The notes: a model not told the origin generated them from the letters alone. A stretch of 64,000 nucleotides of DNA from Thermohalobaculum sp039822785 (GCA_039822785.1 JBCBMO010000005.1:124001-188000); one strand, 5' to 3'. Numbered from the stretch's first letter, positions 26,603 through 35,848 are shown. Program-made: numbers and translations.

Positions 26603-28111
26603 TCACTGGTTGGCGCCCGTTGCCTTCTCCCGTACGCGTCTGGTCGCCCAATCGATGCTCTCGATGTGGGTCTCGGGGCGCCCCTGGAAGTTCGAGGAGA
26701 CGAGGCCCGGATCGGCCAGCGCGTCGATCGCGAAGCCTAGGCCGTGGCAGTCCATGCACACGGGCCGGATCATCTTCTCGTTGGGGCGAAGCACGTCGTT
26801 CTGGTTGTGGTTGGTCACGAGACCGCGCTCGGTCTCCTCCTTCGGCAGATGGCAGGTGGCACAGGTCACGCCGGTGCCGGGGGCCGCGGCGCCCGCTAGT
26901 TCGGCCTGCCACAGCTTGTGATGTGGGCTGCCGAAATAGGCCCGCGTATGCCCGTCGTCGTGGCAGGAGGCGCAGCTCTCAACCCGCGCCCGGTTCAGAT
27001 CCACCCGGTGCGGGCCGTGGCAGGAGGTGCAGGTGAGTTCCTCATGCGCGGCCTCCGCCTTCATGGGCAGCGGGCTCTCAGCGACGGTCATCACCGTGGG
27101 ATAGGGCGCGTCCGAGAGGTATTCGCGGATCAGCGTGGCAAGCTCCCCCTTGCGGTCGAGCTTGATGCCCACGGCCTTGAGCGCACGCACCGGGTCGCGG
27201 GGCTTGGCGATCTTGGGATGGCGGCGCATGCCATGCCGGCCGATGCGGAAGGTCTTCGCCTCCGCCTTGTGGCAACTCTCGCAGGTTGCCGTGCCGGGCT
27301 GGTCCTGCCAGTTGGCGAGCACGTCCTCGGCGCTCGGCTCCTTGCCCGCCTCGGCGGCATGGCAGGAAGCGCAGCCGACCTCTCCGCCCGGGTGGGCGGA
27401 GGCCTCGTAGGCCGCCACGATCTCCACCGTTAGCGCGCCCTCGGGTGCCGGCGACATGGCCGGCGTCGGCGTCGGCGCGGCGGCGGGGGCGGGGGCGCGG
27501 GGGCTGCGCAGCGCCGCCTCCAGCTCGTGGACGGGTGCCTCGTGCAGCCAGGGCTCGTCCGCGTGCTTGACCAGGAAATCCTCATAGAGCGCGCGGTTGT
27601 CGTGGAAGTTGTGACAGCCGGAGGAGGCGCAGGTCTCGAACCCCAACCCCGCGTGGCTGGCCCGGTTCACGCGCACGTCCTGCTCGCCCTGCGAGTGGCA
27701 GGCGACGCAATAGTCCATGGCCAGGGTCACGGCGCCGGGGCGCGTGATCTCGGGCTTATGCTCCGCATGGCAGGCGGTGCAGGTGCGCGCGTCGATCAGG
27801 TCCCAATAGTCCGCCATGCGCGGATCGCGGAACTTCTTGTAGGGGTGGCTGTCGTTCGAGGCCTTCAACTCGTCCTGGTGGCAGGTCACGCAGGTCTTGT
27901 TGAGCGCCTTCGCCTGCTTCTTGTCGGTGTCGAGCGCGTTGCCGGCATGGCAGCTTTCGCAGGCCATTTCGAACTGCGCATGGGTGCCGGTCGTCTCCCC
28001 GATCAACAGCGAGCTGCGGTCGCCGCCGACGAAGACCAGGGCTGCGACCGCCGCGCTGGCGGAGAGGGTGGCGATGAACCAGATGAGCCAGAGGAGCGCG
28101 TTGCGTGACAT
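26603..28111 (-). CDS. membrane-anchored undecaheme cytochrome c
   Basis: 502 aa. An uncleaved N-terminal helix (LLWLIWFIATLSASAAVAALVF) anchors it to the inner membrane facing the periplasm. I count ten CxxCH motifs (first Cys at 51, 74, 111, 135, 247, 277, 361, 380, 417, 452) and one wider CASSGCH at 161, giving up to eleven hemes. The N-terminal half has five and the C-terminal half six, split by a Pro/Ala linker (~205-225). It falls in the cytochrome c3/OTR/NrfB-like superfamily; exact subfamily not recognised. It sits 10 bp after the membrane reductase gene, which likely feeds it. Confidence 0.88.
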   Translation of the reverse strand: MSRNALLWLIWFIATLSASAAVAALVFVGGDRSSLLIGETTGTHAQFEMACESCHAGNALDTDKKQAKALNKTCVTCHQDELKASNDSHPYKKFRDPRMADYWDLIDARTCTACHAEHKPEITRPGAVTLAMDYCVACHSQGEQDVRVNRASHAGLGFETCASSGCHNFHDNRALYEDFLVKHADEPWLHEAPVHELEAALRSPRAPAPAAAPTPTPAMSPAPEGALTVEIVAAYEASAHPGGEVGCASCHAAEAGKEPSAEDVLANWQDQPGTATCESCHKAEAKTFRIGRHGMRRHPKIAKPRDPVRALKAVGIKLDRKGELATLIREYLSDAPYPTVMTVAESPLPMKAEAAHEELTCTSCHGPHRVDLNRARVESCASCHDDGHTRAYFGSPHHKLWQAELAGAAAPGTGVTCATCHLPKEETERGLVTNHNQNDVLRPNEKMIRPVCMDCHGLGFAIDALADPGLVSSNFQGRPETHIESIDWATRRVREKATGANQ

Positions 28112-28121
28112 CCCGCCCCCC

Positions 28122-30098
28122 TCAGTACGCGTAGACGCTGAGGACATGCGCCGCGATCAGGATCGGCAGCGGCCAAAGCGCGATGACATGGACCCAGGTC
28201 GGCAGGCCCCGCGGCGGGGCCTTAGCCGTGCCCACCCCACGGGCGCGCAGCTTGTGTTCCCCACCCGTCGCCAGGCCCGCGATGGCGCCGGCGAGCATCA
28301 TGAAGACGAAGACCGTCATGAGCGCGGCATTCAGGTTCACACCGAAGCGAAAGCCGGTATGGGCGAACAGCGCCCCCGCGGCGGCAAGGCCGAGGGTCAG
28401 ATGCACCATGCGCCAGTAGTCATAGGCGCCCAGAACCCGGGTGACCCGGATGCGCTTGCGCAGCCCCAGCAGCATCGCGGCCAGGGTGATGCCCAGCAGG
28501 ATATAGCCGGACCACTGTTTCCACACCCCGTCGAACCACAGCTTCTCAGTGAAGAACGCGCCGTAGCTGTCGACCGTGGGGATCCGTGGCAGCAGGAGCG
28601 TCGCGATCGCCGCTGCGGCCGCACCGCCTGAAACCCAGAGCAAGGGCCGCCAGAGCGCCACCGGCTTCGGCGGGCCGCCCGCGCCGATCAACTCCTCGAC
28701 CAGGCCCGCGCAGCTGCCGCAGACCGTGCTGGCGCCGGTCTCCAGCCGCACGGCCTCGGCGCTCGCGCAGGCGCGGACCTGGCCGCAGGTCACGCCGGTG
28801 CAGTTGCAGGCAATGGCCGCCTCGGGCATCGCTTCGGGGCTGTCGTCGCGCTTTCGCCAGAGCCGGCCGTCGCGGCGAAAGCGCGACAGGTGGAAGGGCG
28901 AGACGCGGGCCTGGCGACCGACGCCCTCCTGCAGGTCGCTTGCCCAGTCGAGGGGGCCGACGGCGATGGCGCCGACGAGCCGGCCGCGGTGGACGAAGAG
29001 ACGCCGGTACCGGCCCTCGCCGCGCCAGACGAGGCTGCGGACGATGGGGTCTTGCTCCAGCGAGCCCACGTCGCCGAGCGACAGCACATCGGTGCCGATC
29101 AGCTTGAGCTTGGTCACGGGCGCGGTGGGCCGATAGACGACCTCCTCCCCGGCGATGGCGCGTGCGGCGACCTCGGCCTGTTCGATGGCGGGGCCCGCAA
29201 GGCCCACCACATGGCCCTTGTGCTCGGCGCATTCTCCGACCGCCATGATGCCCGGCACCGAGGTCTGCATCTGAGCGTCGACGACGATGCCGCGCCCCAC
29301 GGCCACGCCGGCTTTCTCCGCCAGCGCCGTGTTCGCGCGAATGCCAGTGCAGACGATGATGGTGTCGCAGGCCAGCCGGGTCCCGTCGGCCAGCCAGAGC
29401 GCGTTGACCCTTGCACCGCCCTCAATCTCCGCCACCCGCCGGCCGGTGACGACGGTCATGCCGAGCGCCTCGATCTCGGCGCGCAAGAGCGCTGAGCCTT
29501 CCTCGTCGAGCTGCCGCGGCATGAGCCGCACCTCATGCTCGACGATGGTGACCGAGGCGCCGCGCCGGGCCATCCCGCGCGCCGCTTCAAGCCCCAGAAG
29601 CCCGCCGCCGATCACGACGATGTCGCGCGCCCGGAAGGAGCGCGCGATGAGTGCGGAGACGTCATGCGCACTGCGAAACACATAGACGCCGTCCCGTTCG
29701 ATCCCCGGGATGCGCGGCACGAAGGGGCGGGAGCCTGTGGCAAGCACAAGCGTGTCGTACTGAAAGCGCCGACCATCCAGGGTGCGGATCGCGCGCGCCT
29801 GCGGATCGATGGCGGTCACGCGGGCGCCGGTCTCGACCGTGACGACGCCCTCGCCGCGAAAGTGCCGATCGAGCCGGATGTCGCCGATCTCGGCGTCGCC
29901 CGCGAGCAGCGGCGTCAGCCGGACGCGGTTGTAGGGCTCCTCCGCCTCCGCGTCCAAGACGAGCACGCGCTTGGCGGCCTGCGACAATCGGTGGGCGGCC
30001 CTAATCCCCGCCGGACCCGCGCCGACGATGACCACGTCGAAGTGGGGGCTGGCGCCAGCCTCGGTCCAACCGGAGATGTCATCGGGCGCAACGAGCAT
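28122..30098 (-). CDS. fusion flavoprotein: NirB-like FAD domain, BFD [2Fe-2S] domain, membrane heme-b domain
   Basis: 658 aa with three parts. Residues ~20-400 are an NirB/NasB-type pyridine nucleotide-disulfide oxidoreductase (FAD site VIVGAGPAGIRAAHRL, NAD site VVIGGGLLGLEAARG). Residues ~428-470 are a BFD-type [2Fe-2S] domain (CNC ... CGSC). Residues ~487-658 hold about five membrane helices with four histidines placed to bind heme b (MVHLTLG, LFAHTGF, WVHVIAL, IAAHVLSV). The layout suggests electron flow from cytosolic NAD(P)H through FAD and Fe-S into the membrane and on to the periplasmic undecaheme protein. I know no named enzyme with this order. The ATG at 30098 has AGGAC upstream. 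Confidence 0.85.
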   Translation of the reverse strand: MLVAPDDISGWTEAGASPHFDVVIVGAGPAGIRAAHRLSQAAKRVLVLDAEAEEPYNRVRLTPLLAGDAEIGDIRLDRHFRGEGVVTVETGARVTAIDPQARAIRTLDGRRFQYDTLVLATGSRPFVPRIPGIERDGVYVFRSAHDVSALIARSFRARDIVVIGGGLLGLEAARGMARRGASVTIVEHEVRLMPRQLDEEGSALLRAEIEALGMTVVTGRRVAEIEGGARVNALWLADGTRLACDTIIVCTGIRANTALAEKAGVAVGRGIVVDAQMQTSVPGIMAVGECAEHKGHVVGLAGPAIEQAEVAARAIAGEEVVYRPTAPVTKLKLIGTDVLSLGDVGSLEQDPIVRSLVWRGEGRYRRLFVHRGRLVGAIAVGPLDWASDLQEGVGRQARVSPFHLSRFRRDGRLWRKRDDSPEAMPEAAIACNCTGVTCGQVRACASAEAVRLETGASTVCGSCAGLVEELIGAGGPPKPVALWRPLLWVSGGAAAAAIATLLLPRIPTVDSYGAFFTEKLWFDGVWKQWSGYILLGITLAAMLLGLRKRIRVTRVLGAYDYWRMVHLTLGLAAAGALFAHTGFRFGVNLNAALMTVFVFMMLAGAIAGLATGGEHKLRARGVGTAKAPPRGLPTWVHVIALWPLPILIAAHVLSVYAY

Positions 30099-30634
30099 GC
30101 CGACCGTCCTGTCTGCGATGCGCGACGGCTGTCGCGGCAATCGTGGAGGGGACAAAGCATCGTTGCTCTATGGAGTAACGCCGACATCGGCGAGCGCTGC
30201 AGCATCCTTGCTGCAACGCACACCACCATGCCCGGATTCCCACGCCGCGCAAGTTTTTTCTGCCCTGAAGAATTCTGCATCCTTGGAAGCGTCTTCGCCC
30301 GCGGCGCCACCGTGCTTTGGCCGTGGATGCGCACGTGACGGATGCTCACCGTGATGGTCAGAAGCCCCTGAAAAGGCCAAGGTACGCTCAAAGACAGATT
30401 CGCGCGCTAGGGCGACAATGGGCCGTGGTGCGCGCGCTGCGCGCCTAGCTGCGGCGTCTGGTCCCGGTTGAAATTGCCGTTAGGTCAGTGGTGGGTCGTT
30501 CAACCAGAAGTGGTGGCAAATCCGTCGCGCGCCGCGCATCGCGGCAATCGGATACTGTGCGCGCGCGGCTAGGGTTGCTATCGATCGGGCGGGAACTCTG
30601 ACGTTATAATCAACGGGACATCGGGCACGGTGCG
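30099..30634. other. 536-bp intergenic region between redox locus and cyclase
   Basis: No convincing gene: the open frames here are short, lack ribosome-binding sites and have poor codon use. It should hold the divergent promoters of the reductase operon (leftward) and the cyclase (rightward). A TATAAT hexamer lies at 30605-30610, 24 bp before the cyclase ATG, but no good -35 partner is seen at normal spacing. A dyad at 30198-30215 and a repeat of GCATCCTTG (30202-30210, 30278-30286) are the other visible signals. Confidence 0.5.
30198..30215. promoter_or_regulatory. dyad TGCAGCA-N4-TGCTGCA upstream of the redox operon
   Basis: A perfect 7-bp inverted repeat with a 4-base spacer lies 100 bp before the reductase start. 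It is the best visible operator candidate for the operon; the binding protein is unknown. Confidence 0.35.
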
Positions 30635-32464
30635 ATGACCATGGCGGCCTTACGAACGCTGCTGGCGATGGCGATCACGCTGTTGATCGCCCTTAGCCCG
30701 GCGGCGCGGTCGCTGGAGGCGACGCTCGGCATCGACGTGCTGCATACCCTGCGCGGCGTCCATGAGCCGCCGCCCGGTGCGCTGGTGGTCACGGTCGACC
30801 GTGACAGCGTGCGCTGGCTGCAGCGAAACAGTGGCCGGTTGTCTCAGGCCTCGCCCTTTCTGCATGACTGCCTGACCGACGGCGCGACCGAGCGGCTGGC
30901 GCAGGCCTATGCCATCGAGCTTCTCCCGCGCGAGGTTTACGGCTGCCTGGTGCGGCGCGTGACCGAGCATCAGGCGGGGCTGATCGTCTTCAACATCAAC
31001 TTCGGCCTCTCCCTGCCGAGCGATGACACCTTTGCCAAGGCCCTGAAGACGGCCAACAACACGCTGCTTTTGGAGCGGATCGATCAGCGGTCCGGCGCGC
31101 CCGGCGGCCCTGGCTTCACGATCCGCGAAGGACCGGCCGGCGTGCTTGGCGAGGCCGCCCTCGGCACGCATCATTTCTTGGTCGAGGCGCTGCCGGACCG
31201 GCCGACGCTGCGTTACATCACACGGCTCGAGGGCTTCCCAGAGCTCGCCTCCAAGCCCGTGGCGGCCTATCGCCAGATGACCGGCAAGGAGCCTGATCTG
31301 CCCGAGCGCAAGGCGCTGTGGTTCTACGGCCCGCCACGCACCCTGCCGAACATCAGTCTGCGCGCGCTGTTCGACACGGATGTCGAGGCGCTAGCCCTGG
31401 GCGGGATGGAGGAGACGGTCGTCTTCGTCGGCGTGGCCGCCAGCGCGGAGGCCTCGAACCTCGACCGCTTCATCGTGCCGGACTTCGGGGCGGGCGAGGA
31501 GCGCATGAGCGGGGTCGAGCTCGGCGCCACCGCCTATCTCAACCTGTTGCACGGCCACCGCATGGCGCACACGGGCCTAGGCGGGACGACCGCCGTCCTG
31601 GTGTTTGCAGCCATGCTTTATGCGGTGGGCCTGCTCCTGCTGCGCGGCTGGCGGGTGCTGCTGTGGATCCCCATGATCGCGGCGATGTGGACCGTGGGTG
31701 CCGTGGCGCTGCTTCACCACGGCGTCGCCCTGCCCTGGGCCCTGCCCGCCCTGGTCTTTCCGCTGATCGCGCTGGTCATCGAGCTTGTGACGCGGCTGCA
31801 GATCGCCCGGCGCATCGCCCGCGCCGCGTTGCCCAGGTACTTCTCGGGCGCCCTGCTGGAGGGGCGGAGCGCTGAGCCCGAGAGCGAGCCCGCGACCGCG
31901 ATGTTCGTCGATATCGCGGGGTCGGTCACCCTGGCGGAACAGGTCGGCAACGAGGGCTATAGCGCCATCCTCAAGCGCTACTACGACACGGTGAACGGCT
32001 CGATCGAGGGCCGCGGCGGCGCGATCTTCGACTATCAGGGCGACGGCGTGCTGGCGCTCTTCTCCTCGACCGGGGCCGGCGCGAGCCATGCCCGGGCGGC
32101 TTGCGAGGCGGCACAGAGCATCCGAGACGGGATTGCGCCTGAACTGTCGCTCCGGGTGGGGATCGCCACGGGTCCGACCCTGATCGGCGCCCTGACCTTC
32201 GGCCAGCGGCTGCGCGTCTCTGCCATGGGCGACACGGTCCATGTGGCCGCACGGCTCCAGGAATTGGCCAAGGAGGTCGTGGAGGCGAGCAAGGAAGCCC
32301 GCGTGGCGATCCTGGTTGACGAGACCACGGCCCATGCGGCCGGGCGGGGCGCCGAGCTCGTCTTTTTCCGAGAGACGACCCTGCGTGGACGCTCCACGGC
32401 CACACGCGCCCACCTGCTGACCGGTGTGCGGGACGAGATGCCTTCCGCCCAGGCGTTCTCCTAG
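30635..32464 (+). CDS. CHASE2-domain adenylate/guanylate cyclase
   Basis: 609 aa. An N-terminal helix is followed by a periplasmic CHASE2 sensor domain (~30-310), three membrane helices (~318-390) and a C-terminal class III cyclase domain (~420-600). Both metal-binding aspartates are visible, in FVDIAGSVTLAEQ and DYQGDGVLALF, as is the VGIATGP strand. It should make cAMP or cGMP in response to an envelope signal. The ATG at 30635 is used; the next gene, a FecR-TPR outer-membrane protein, starts 42 bp downstream. This pairing recurs in proteobacteria, in my recollection. Confidence 0.9.
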   Translation: MTMAALRTLLAMAITLLIALSPAARSLEATLGIDVLHTLRGVHEPPPGALVVTVDRDSVRWLQRNSGRLSQASPFLHDCLTDGATERLAQAYAIELLPREVYGCLVRRVTEHQAGLIVFNINFGLSLPSDDTFAKALKTANNTLLLERIDQRSGAPGGPGFTIREGPAGVLGEAALGTHHFLVEALPDRPTLRYITRLEGFPELASKPVAAYRQMTGKEPDLPERKALWFYGPPRTLPNISLRALFDTDVEALALGGMEETVVFVGVAASAEASNLDRFIVPDFGAGEERMSGVELGATAYLNLLHGHRMAHTGLGGTTAVLVFAAMLYAVGLLLLRGWRVLLWIPMIAAMWTVGAVALLHHGVALPWALPALVFPLIALVIELVTRLQIARRIARAALPRYFSGALLEGRSAEPESEPATAMFVDIAGSVTLAEQVGNEGYSAILKRYYDTVNGSIEGRGGAIFDYQGDGVLALFSSTGAGASHARAACEAAQSIRDGIAPELSLRVGIATGPTLIGALTFGQRLRVSAMGDTVHVAARLQELAKEVVEASKEARVAILVDETTAHAAGRGAELVFFRETTLRGRSTATRAHLLTGVRDEMPSAQAFS

Positions 32465-32506
32465 CGTAGTCTCAAGATGGGAATGACGTTTTTTTGAGGG
32501 CGGACC

Positions 32507-35500
32507 ATGCCAAATTGCCGGACGCTTGGCGCCGCGCTAACGCTGTTTTGTCTTGCCGCCCCATCGCCTTCAGCCGCGGACGAAAGACCTGGTTGCAGCG
32601 TGGGCGAGCCCTCGGCCGTGATCGTCGCAAGCCAGGGCGTCGTTACCCTGCGCGACCTGACGGGCACGGACTTGGACGCTCAAGTCGGCTCCTTGCTGTG
32701 CCCGGGCGATCGGCTGCGAACCGGGTCTGACGGCGCGGTCGAGCTGCGGATCACCGGGTCGAACTCGACGATCGGCGCCCACAACGACTCGATCCTCGTG
32801 ATCGCCGAACTGACGGCCGCAGAAGGACCGGACATCACCCTGGTCGATGGCCTGCTGCGCTTCATCAGCTCGGTCGAGGGCTACTTCGAGGTTGGCACCC
32901 CCTTCGCCTATGCCGGCATCGACGGCACCGAGGCCGTGATCGTCGTGGACGCCGCGGCGCAGCAAGCGCTGTTCCTGGTGCGCGAGGGCGATGTGGAGAC
33001 AGGCGTGCGCGGCGGGCCCGATCCGCTGATGCTGGCCGCCGGCCAGGCCGCCTTCGTCTCCGCCGACGAGCCCCTCCGCCTGGCGACTGCCGACGATGTG
33101 CCGGCGCGCTTTCGGCCGCTACTGCTCGATCCGGCCGGCGCCTCGGACTGGGCGGTCTATTACCCGCCCGTGCTGCTCTCCGCCGACAGCGCCGATCAGC
33201 GGGTGCGCGCGGCCGCCGAGGCCCTCGCCGCGGGACAGCCTGACCGCGCAGAGGCGCTGCTGACGCCGCCGCCCGATGCGCCGACCGACCGGGCCGCGGC
33301 GCTCGCGCTGCGGTCAATCGCAGCAGTTTTCCGCAATCGACCCGAGGACGGCACCGCCCTCGCCGAGGCGGCGATTGAGAGCGACCCGACCCTGGGTGCC
33401 GGCCATGTCGCGCTCAGCTACGCGCGCCAGGCAGGCGGCGATCCTGCGGCTGCGCTGACCGCGGCCACCGCGGCGGTCGACGCGGATCCGGACGATGCGT
33501 ATGCTTGGGCGCGCGTTGCGGAACTTGCCCTGACCCTGGGCGACCGCCGCGCTGCGGAAGCCGCCATCGCCCGATCGCTCGCGCTGCAAGAGACCGCGCT
33601 TGCGCGCAGCATCGAGGGGTTCGTCCGCCTCTCCTTCATCGACCTCGACGCTGCCCAGACGGCCTTTCGGCGCTCCATCGAGATCGACAGCGGCGATCCG
33701 CTGGCCCGGTTGGGCCTGGGCCTCACGCTGATCCGCGATGGGCGCGGACCGCAAGGGCGGGCGGAGCTGGAGAACGCCGTCGCCCTCGACCCGCGGCGCG
33801 CCCGCCTGCGCACCTGGCTGGGCCGCGCCTACATCGAGGCCGCCATGGGCGAACGCGCGCTGGCACAGTTCCGCTTGGCCGAGGAAGAGGATCCCGACGA
33901 TCCCAACGCGCCGCTGTTCCGCGCGCTGCAGCTCTTCATCGACAACCGCCCGGTGGAGGCGCTGAGCGAGGTTGAGGACGCCATCGCCCTGTCGCCCGCG
34001 CGCGCGCCGATCCGCAGCCGCATCGGCCTTGGCGAGGATGCCGCGGTGGGTGCCGCCGCCCTCGGCAGGCTCTATCTCGCGCTGGGGCTGGAGGATCTTG
34101 CCGTCACCACGGCGGACCGCGCCGTCAGCGCCGATCCGACCAACCCCGAGGCGCATCGCTTTCTGGCCGATGCCCTGCAGGACAGCGGCGGCTCGGAGTT
34201 CGGGCGGACGAGTTCTGCCTTCCGCGGCAACCTGCTGACGCCGCCCTCCAGCGCCCCCATCGACCTGTTCCTCAACGAGCCGGATCTGGCACTGCTGGAG
34301 ACCGCGGGGCCGGCCCGCCTCAGCTTTGCTGAGCTGGCGCCAGTGTTCGAGGAGAACGGCTTCAGCTTCTTCGGCACGGCATTTGCCGGCACGCAGGAGA
34401 CGCTGGGCGAAGAGACCTCGCTGACCCTGGTGCATGACACCTTCTCCTTCTCGGCAGGACAACTGTTCCTGACGAGCGACGGCTATCGGGTGAACAACGA
34501 CCTGCAGCACAGCGTCTTTGGCGCGCAGGCCACCTGGCAGGTCTCGCCGGAGTTCAGCCTGTTCGGCGAATACATCGACCGGCAGACCGATGCGGGCGAC
34601 CGCCTGCTCAACTTCGATCTGGAAGACGCGGTGGACTCGCTGACGACCAGCCTGGATCGGCGCCGGGGCCGTGCCGGTTTCCGCGCAGATCTCGCGCCCA
34701 GCCAGACGGTGATCGGCGCGGTCACCTACAGCACGCTCGACACCGTATCGACACAGGACGTGTTCTTCTCCCCGTTTTTCTCCTTTACGACCACCGACCT
34801 GACCGAGGACGAGTCGATCGATGCGCAGGTCCAGCACATCGGCAAGTTCGGCAGGGTGACGACGGTCTCGGGCCTCAGCTTCGCCCATGTCGACGGCGAG
34901 GCGACCTCCATCGTCTTCGGCTTTCCGGATCTGACCGAAACGACGACGCGCCAGGCCAACGTCTATACCTACGTCGATGTGAACCTGCCCGATCCGGTCA
35001 CCTGGACCTTCGGCCTCAGCTACGACCGCTACGAGGAAGACGGCAACGCCCTCGACCGCAGCGAGCTGTTCCCCAAGGTCGGCGTCGAAGCGCGGATCAC
35101 CCCGAACGTCACCGTCCGCGGAGCCCTCTTCCAGTCCCTATCACGCCGCCTGGTGACCGAGCAGACGCTGGAGCCGATCACGGTCGCGGGTTTCGAGCAG
35201 TTCGAGGACACGCTGAACTCCGTCGAGATCACCCGCGGTGGCGCAGGGTTCGATGTGCGCCTCGGTCCCATCGTCCGCGCCGGTGTTGAGGGGACCTATA
35301 CGATCTTCGAGTTCCCACTGGAGAACGAGCCGGATCCGGAGACCAAGGAGACCAAGATCCGCGGTTACATCAGTGGCGCTGTGACCAACCGCCTGGTGCT
35401 CACGCTCGACGGCGACTACCAGCGGCTCCGCTCGGACGCGATCTTCGACTTCGACCAGTACGACGTCGTCACCGGGCGTGTCGCGGCGCGCTACTTCCAT

Positions 35501-35788
35501 CCCTCGGGCTTCTTTGCGAACGCGGAAGTCGAGGTCGGGCATCAAGAGCAGCTCTCAGTCGCCGACAGCACGACGGGTGCTGCCGCACAAAGCGATACCT
35601 TCACGCTGCTCAACGGTGCCGTCGGCTATCGGCTGCCGAACCGTCGGGGCGTGATCAGTCTGGAGGTCGAGAACCTGCTGGACACCGACATCAACTTTCA
35701 GGAACGCGAGTTGCGACCCGACGTCATTCCGGTTCCGACATTTGCCAGATCTCGTACGGTTTTCCTCCGTGGCACTATTCAGTTCTGA
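32507..35788 (+). CDS. FecR-domain, TPR and beta-barrel outer-membrane protein
   Basis: 1093 aa. Signal peptide to ~27 (LFCLAAPSPSAA). A FecR domain (~35-170) shows the usual GDRLRTGSDGAVELRITG and GIDGTEAVIVV stretches. Residues ~220-560 are TPR repeats (GAGHVALSYARQAGGDPAAA, PLARLGLGLTLIRDGRG, RTWLGRAYIEAAMGE). From ~590 to the end is a run of amphipathic strands finishing in the outer-membrane insertion ending TVFLRGTIQF, so this part is a beta-barrel. The FecR and TPR parts would lie in the periplasm. It may present an outer-membrane signal to the CHASE2 domain of the upstream cyclase; this is inference. Confidence 0.87.
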   Translation: MPNCRTLGAALTLFCLAAPSPSAADERPGCSVGEPSAVIVASQGVVTLRDLTGTDLDAQVGSLLCPGDRLRTGSDGAVELRITGSNSTIGAHNDSILVIAELTAAEGPDITLVDGLLRFISSVEGYFEVGTPFAYAGIDGTEAVIVVDAAAQQALFLVREGDVETGVRGGPDPLMLAAGQAAFVSADEPLRLATADDVPARFRPLLLDPAGASDWAVYYPPVLLSADSADQRVRAAAEALAAGQPDRAEALLTPPPDAPTDRAAALALRSIAAVFRNRPEDGTALAEAAIESDPTLGAGHVALSYARQAGGDPAAALTAATAAVDADPDDAYAWARVAELALTLGDRRAAEAAIARSLALQETALARSIEGFVRLSFIDLDAAQTAFRRSIEIDSGDPLARLGLGLTLIRDGRGPQGRAELENAVALDPRRARLRTWLGRAYIEAAMGERALAQFRLAEEEDPDDPNAPLFRALQLFIDNRPVEALSEVEDAIALSPARAPIRSRIGLGEDAAVGAAALGRLYLALGLEDLAVTTADRAVSADPTNPEAHRFLADALQDSGGSEFGRTSSAFRGNLLTPPSSAPIDLFLNEPDLALLETAGPARLSFAELAPVFEENGFSFFGTAFAGTQETLGEETSLTLVHDTFSFSAGQLFLTSDGYRVNNDLQHSVFGAQATWQVSPEFSLFGEYIDRQTDAGDRLLNFDLEDAVDSLTTSLDRRRGRAGFRADLAPSQTVIGAVTYSTLDTVSTQDVFFSPFFSFTTTDLTEDESIDAQVQHIGKFGRVTTVSGLSFAHVDGEATSIVFGFPDLTETTTRQANVYTYVDVNLPDPVTWTFGLSYDRYEEDGNALDRSELFPKVGVEARITPNVTVRGALFQSLSRRLVTEQTLEPITVAGFEQFEDTLNSVEITRGGAGFDVRLGPIVRAGVEGTYTIFEFPLENEPDPETKETKIRGYISGAVTNRLVLTLDGDYQRLRSDAIFDFDQYDVVTGRVAARYFHPSGFFANAEVEVGHQEQLSVADSTTGAAAQSDTFTLLNGAVGYRLPNRRGVISLEVENLLDTDINFQERELRPDVIPVPTFARSRTVFLRGTIQF

Positions 35789-35820
35789 GCGTTCTTCCGG
35801 GCGCTCAGGGATTTCTATGC

Positions 35821-35848
35821 TTTAACCATTTTATCTTTTCGCTATAGT
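35821..35848 (+). promoter_or_regulatory. sigma-70-type promoter for the 161-aa secreted protein
   Basis: TTTAAC (35821-35826) and TATAGT (35843-35848) are separated by 16 bp in an AT-rich island. Transcription would begin near 35855, giving a leader of about 138 bases before the ATG at 35993. Confidence 0.5.

Noticed and set aside
30168..30380. Short frames in the gap before the cyclase gene
   Set aside because: No ribosome-binding site, no family match and overlapping frames on both strands.
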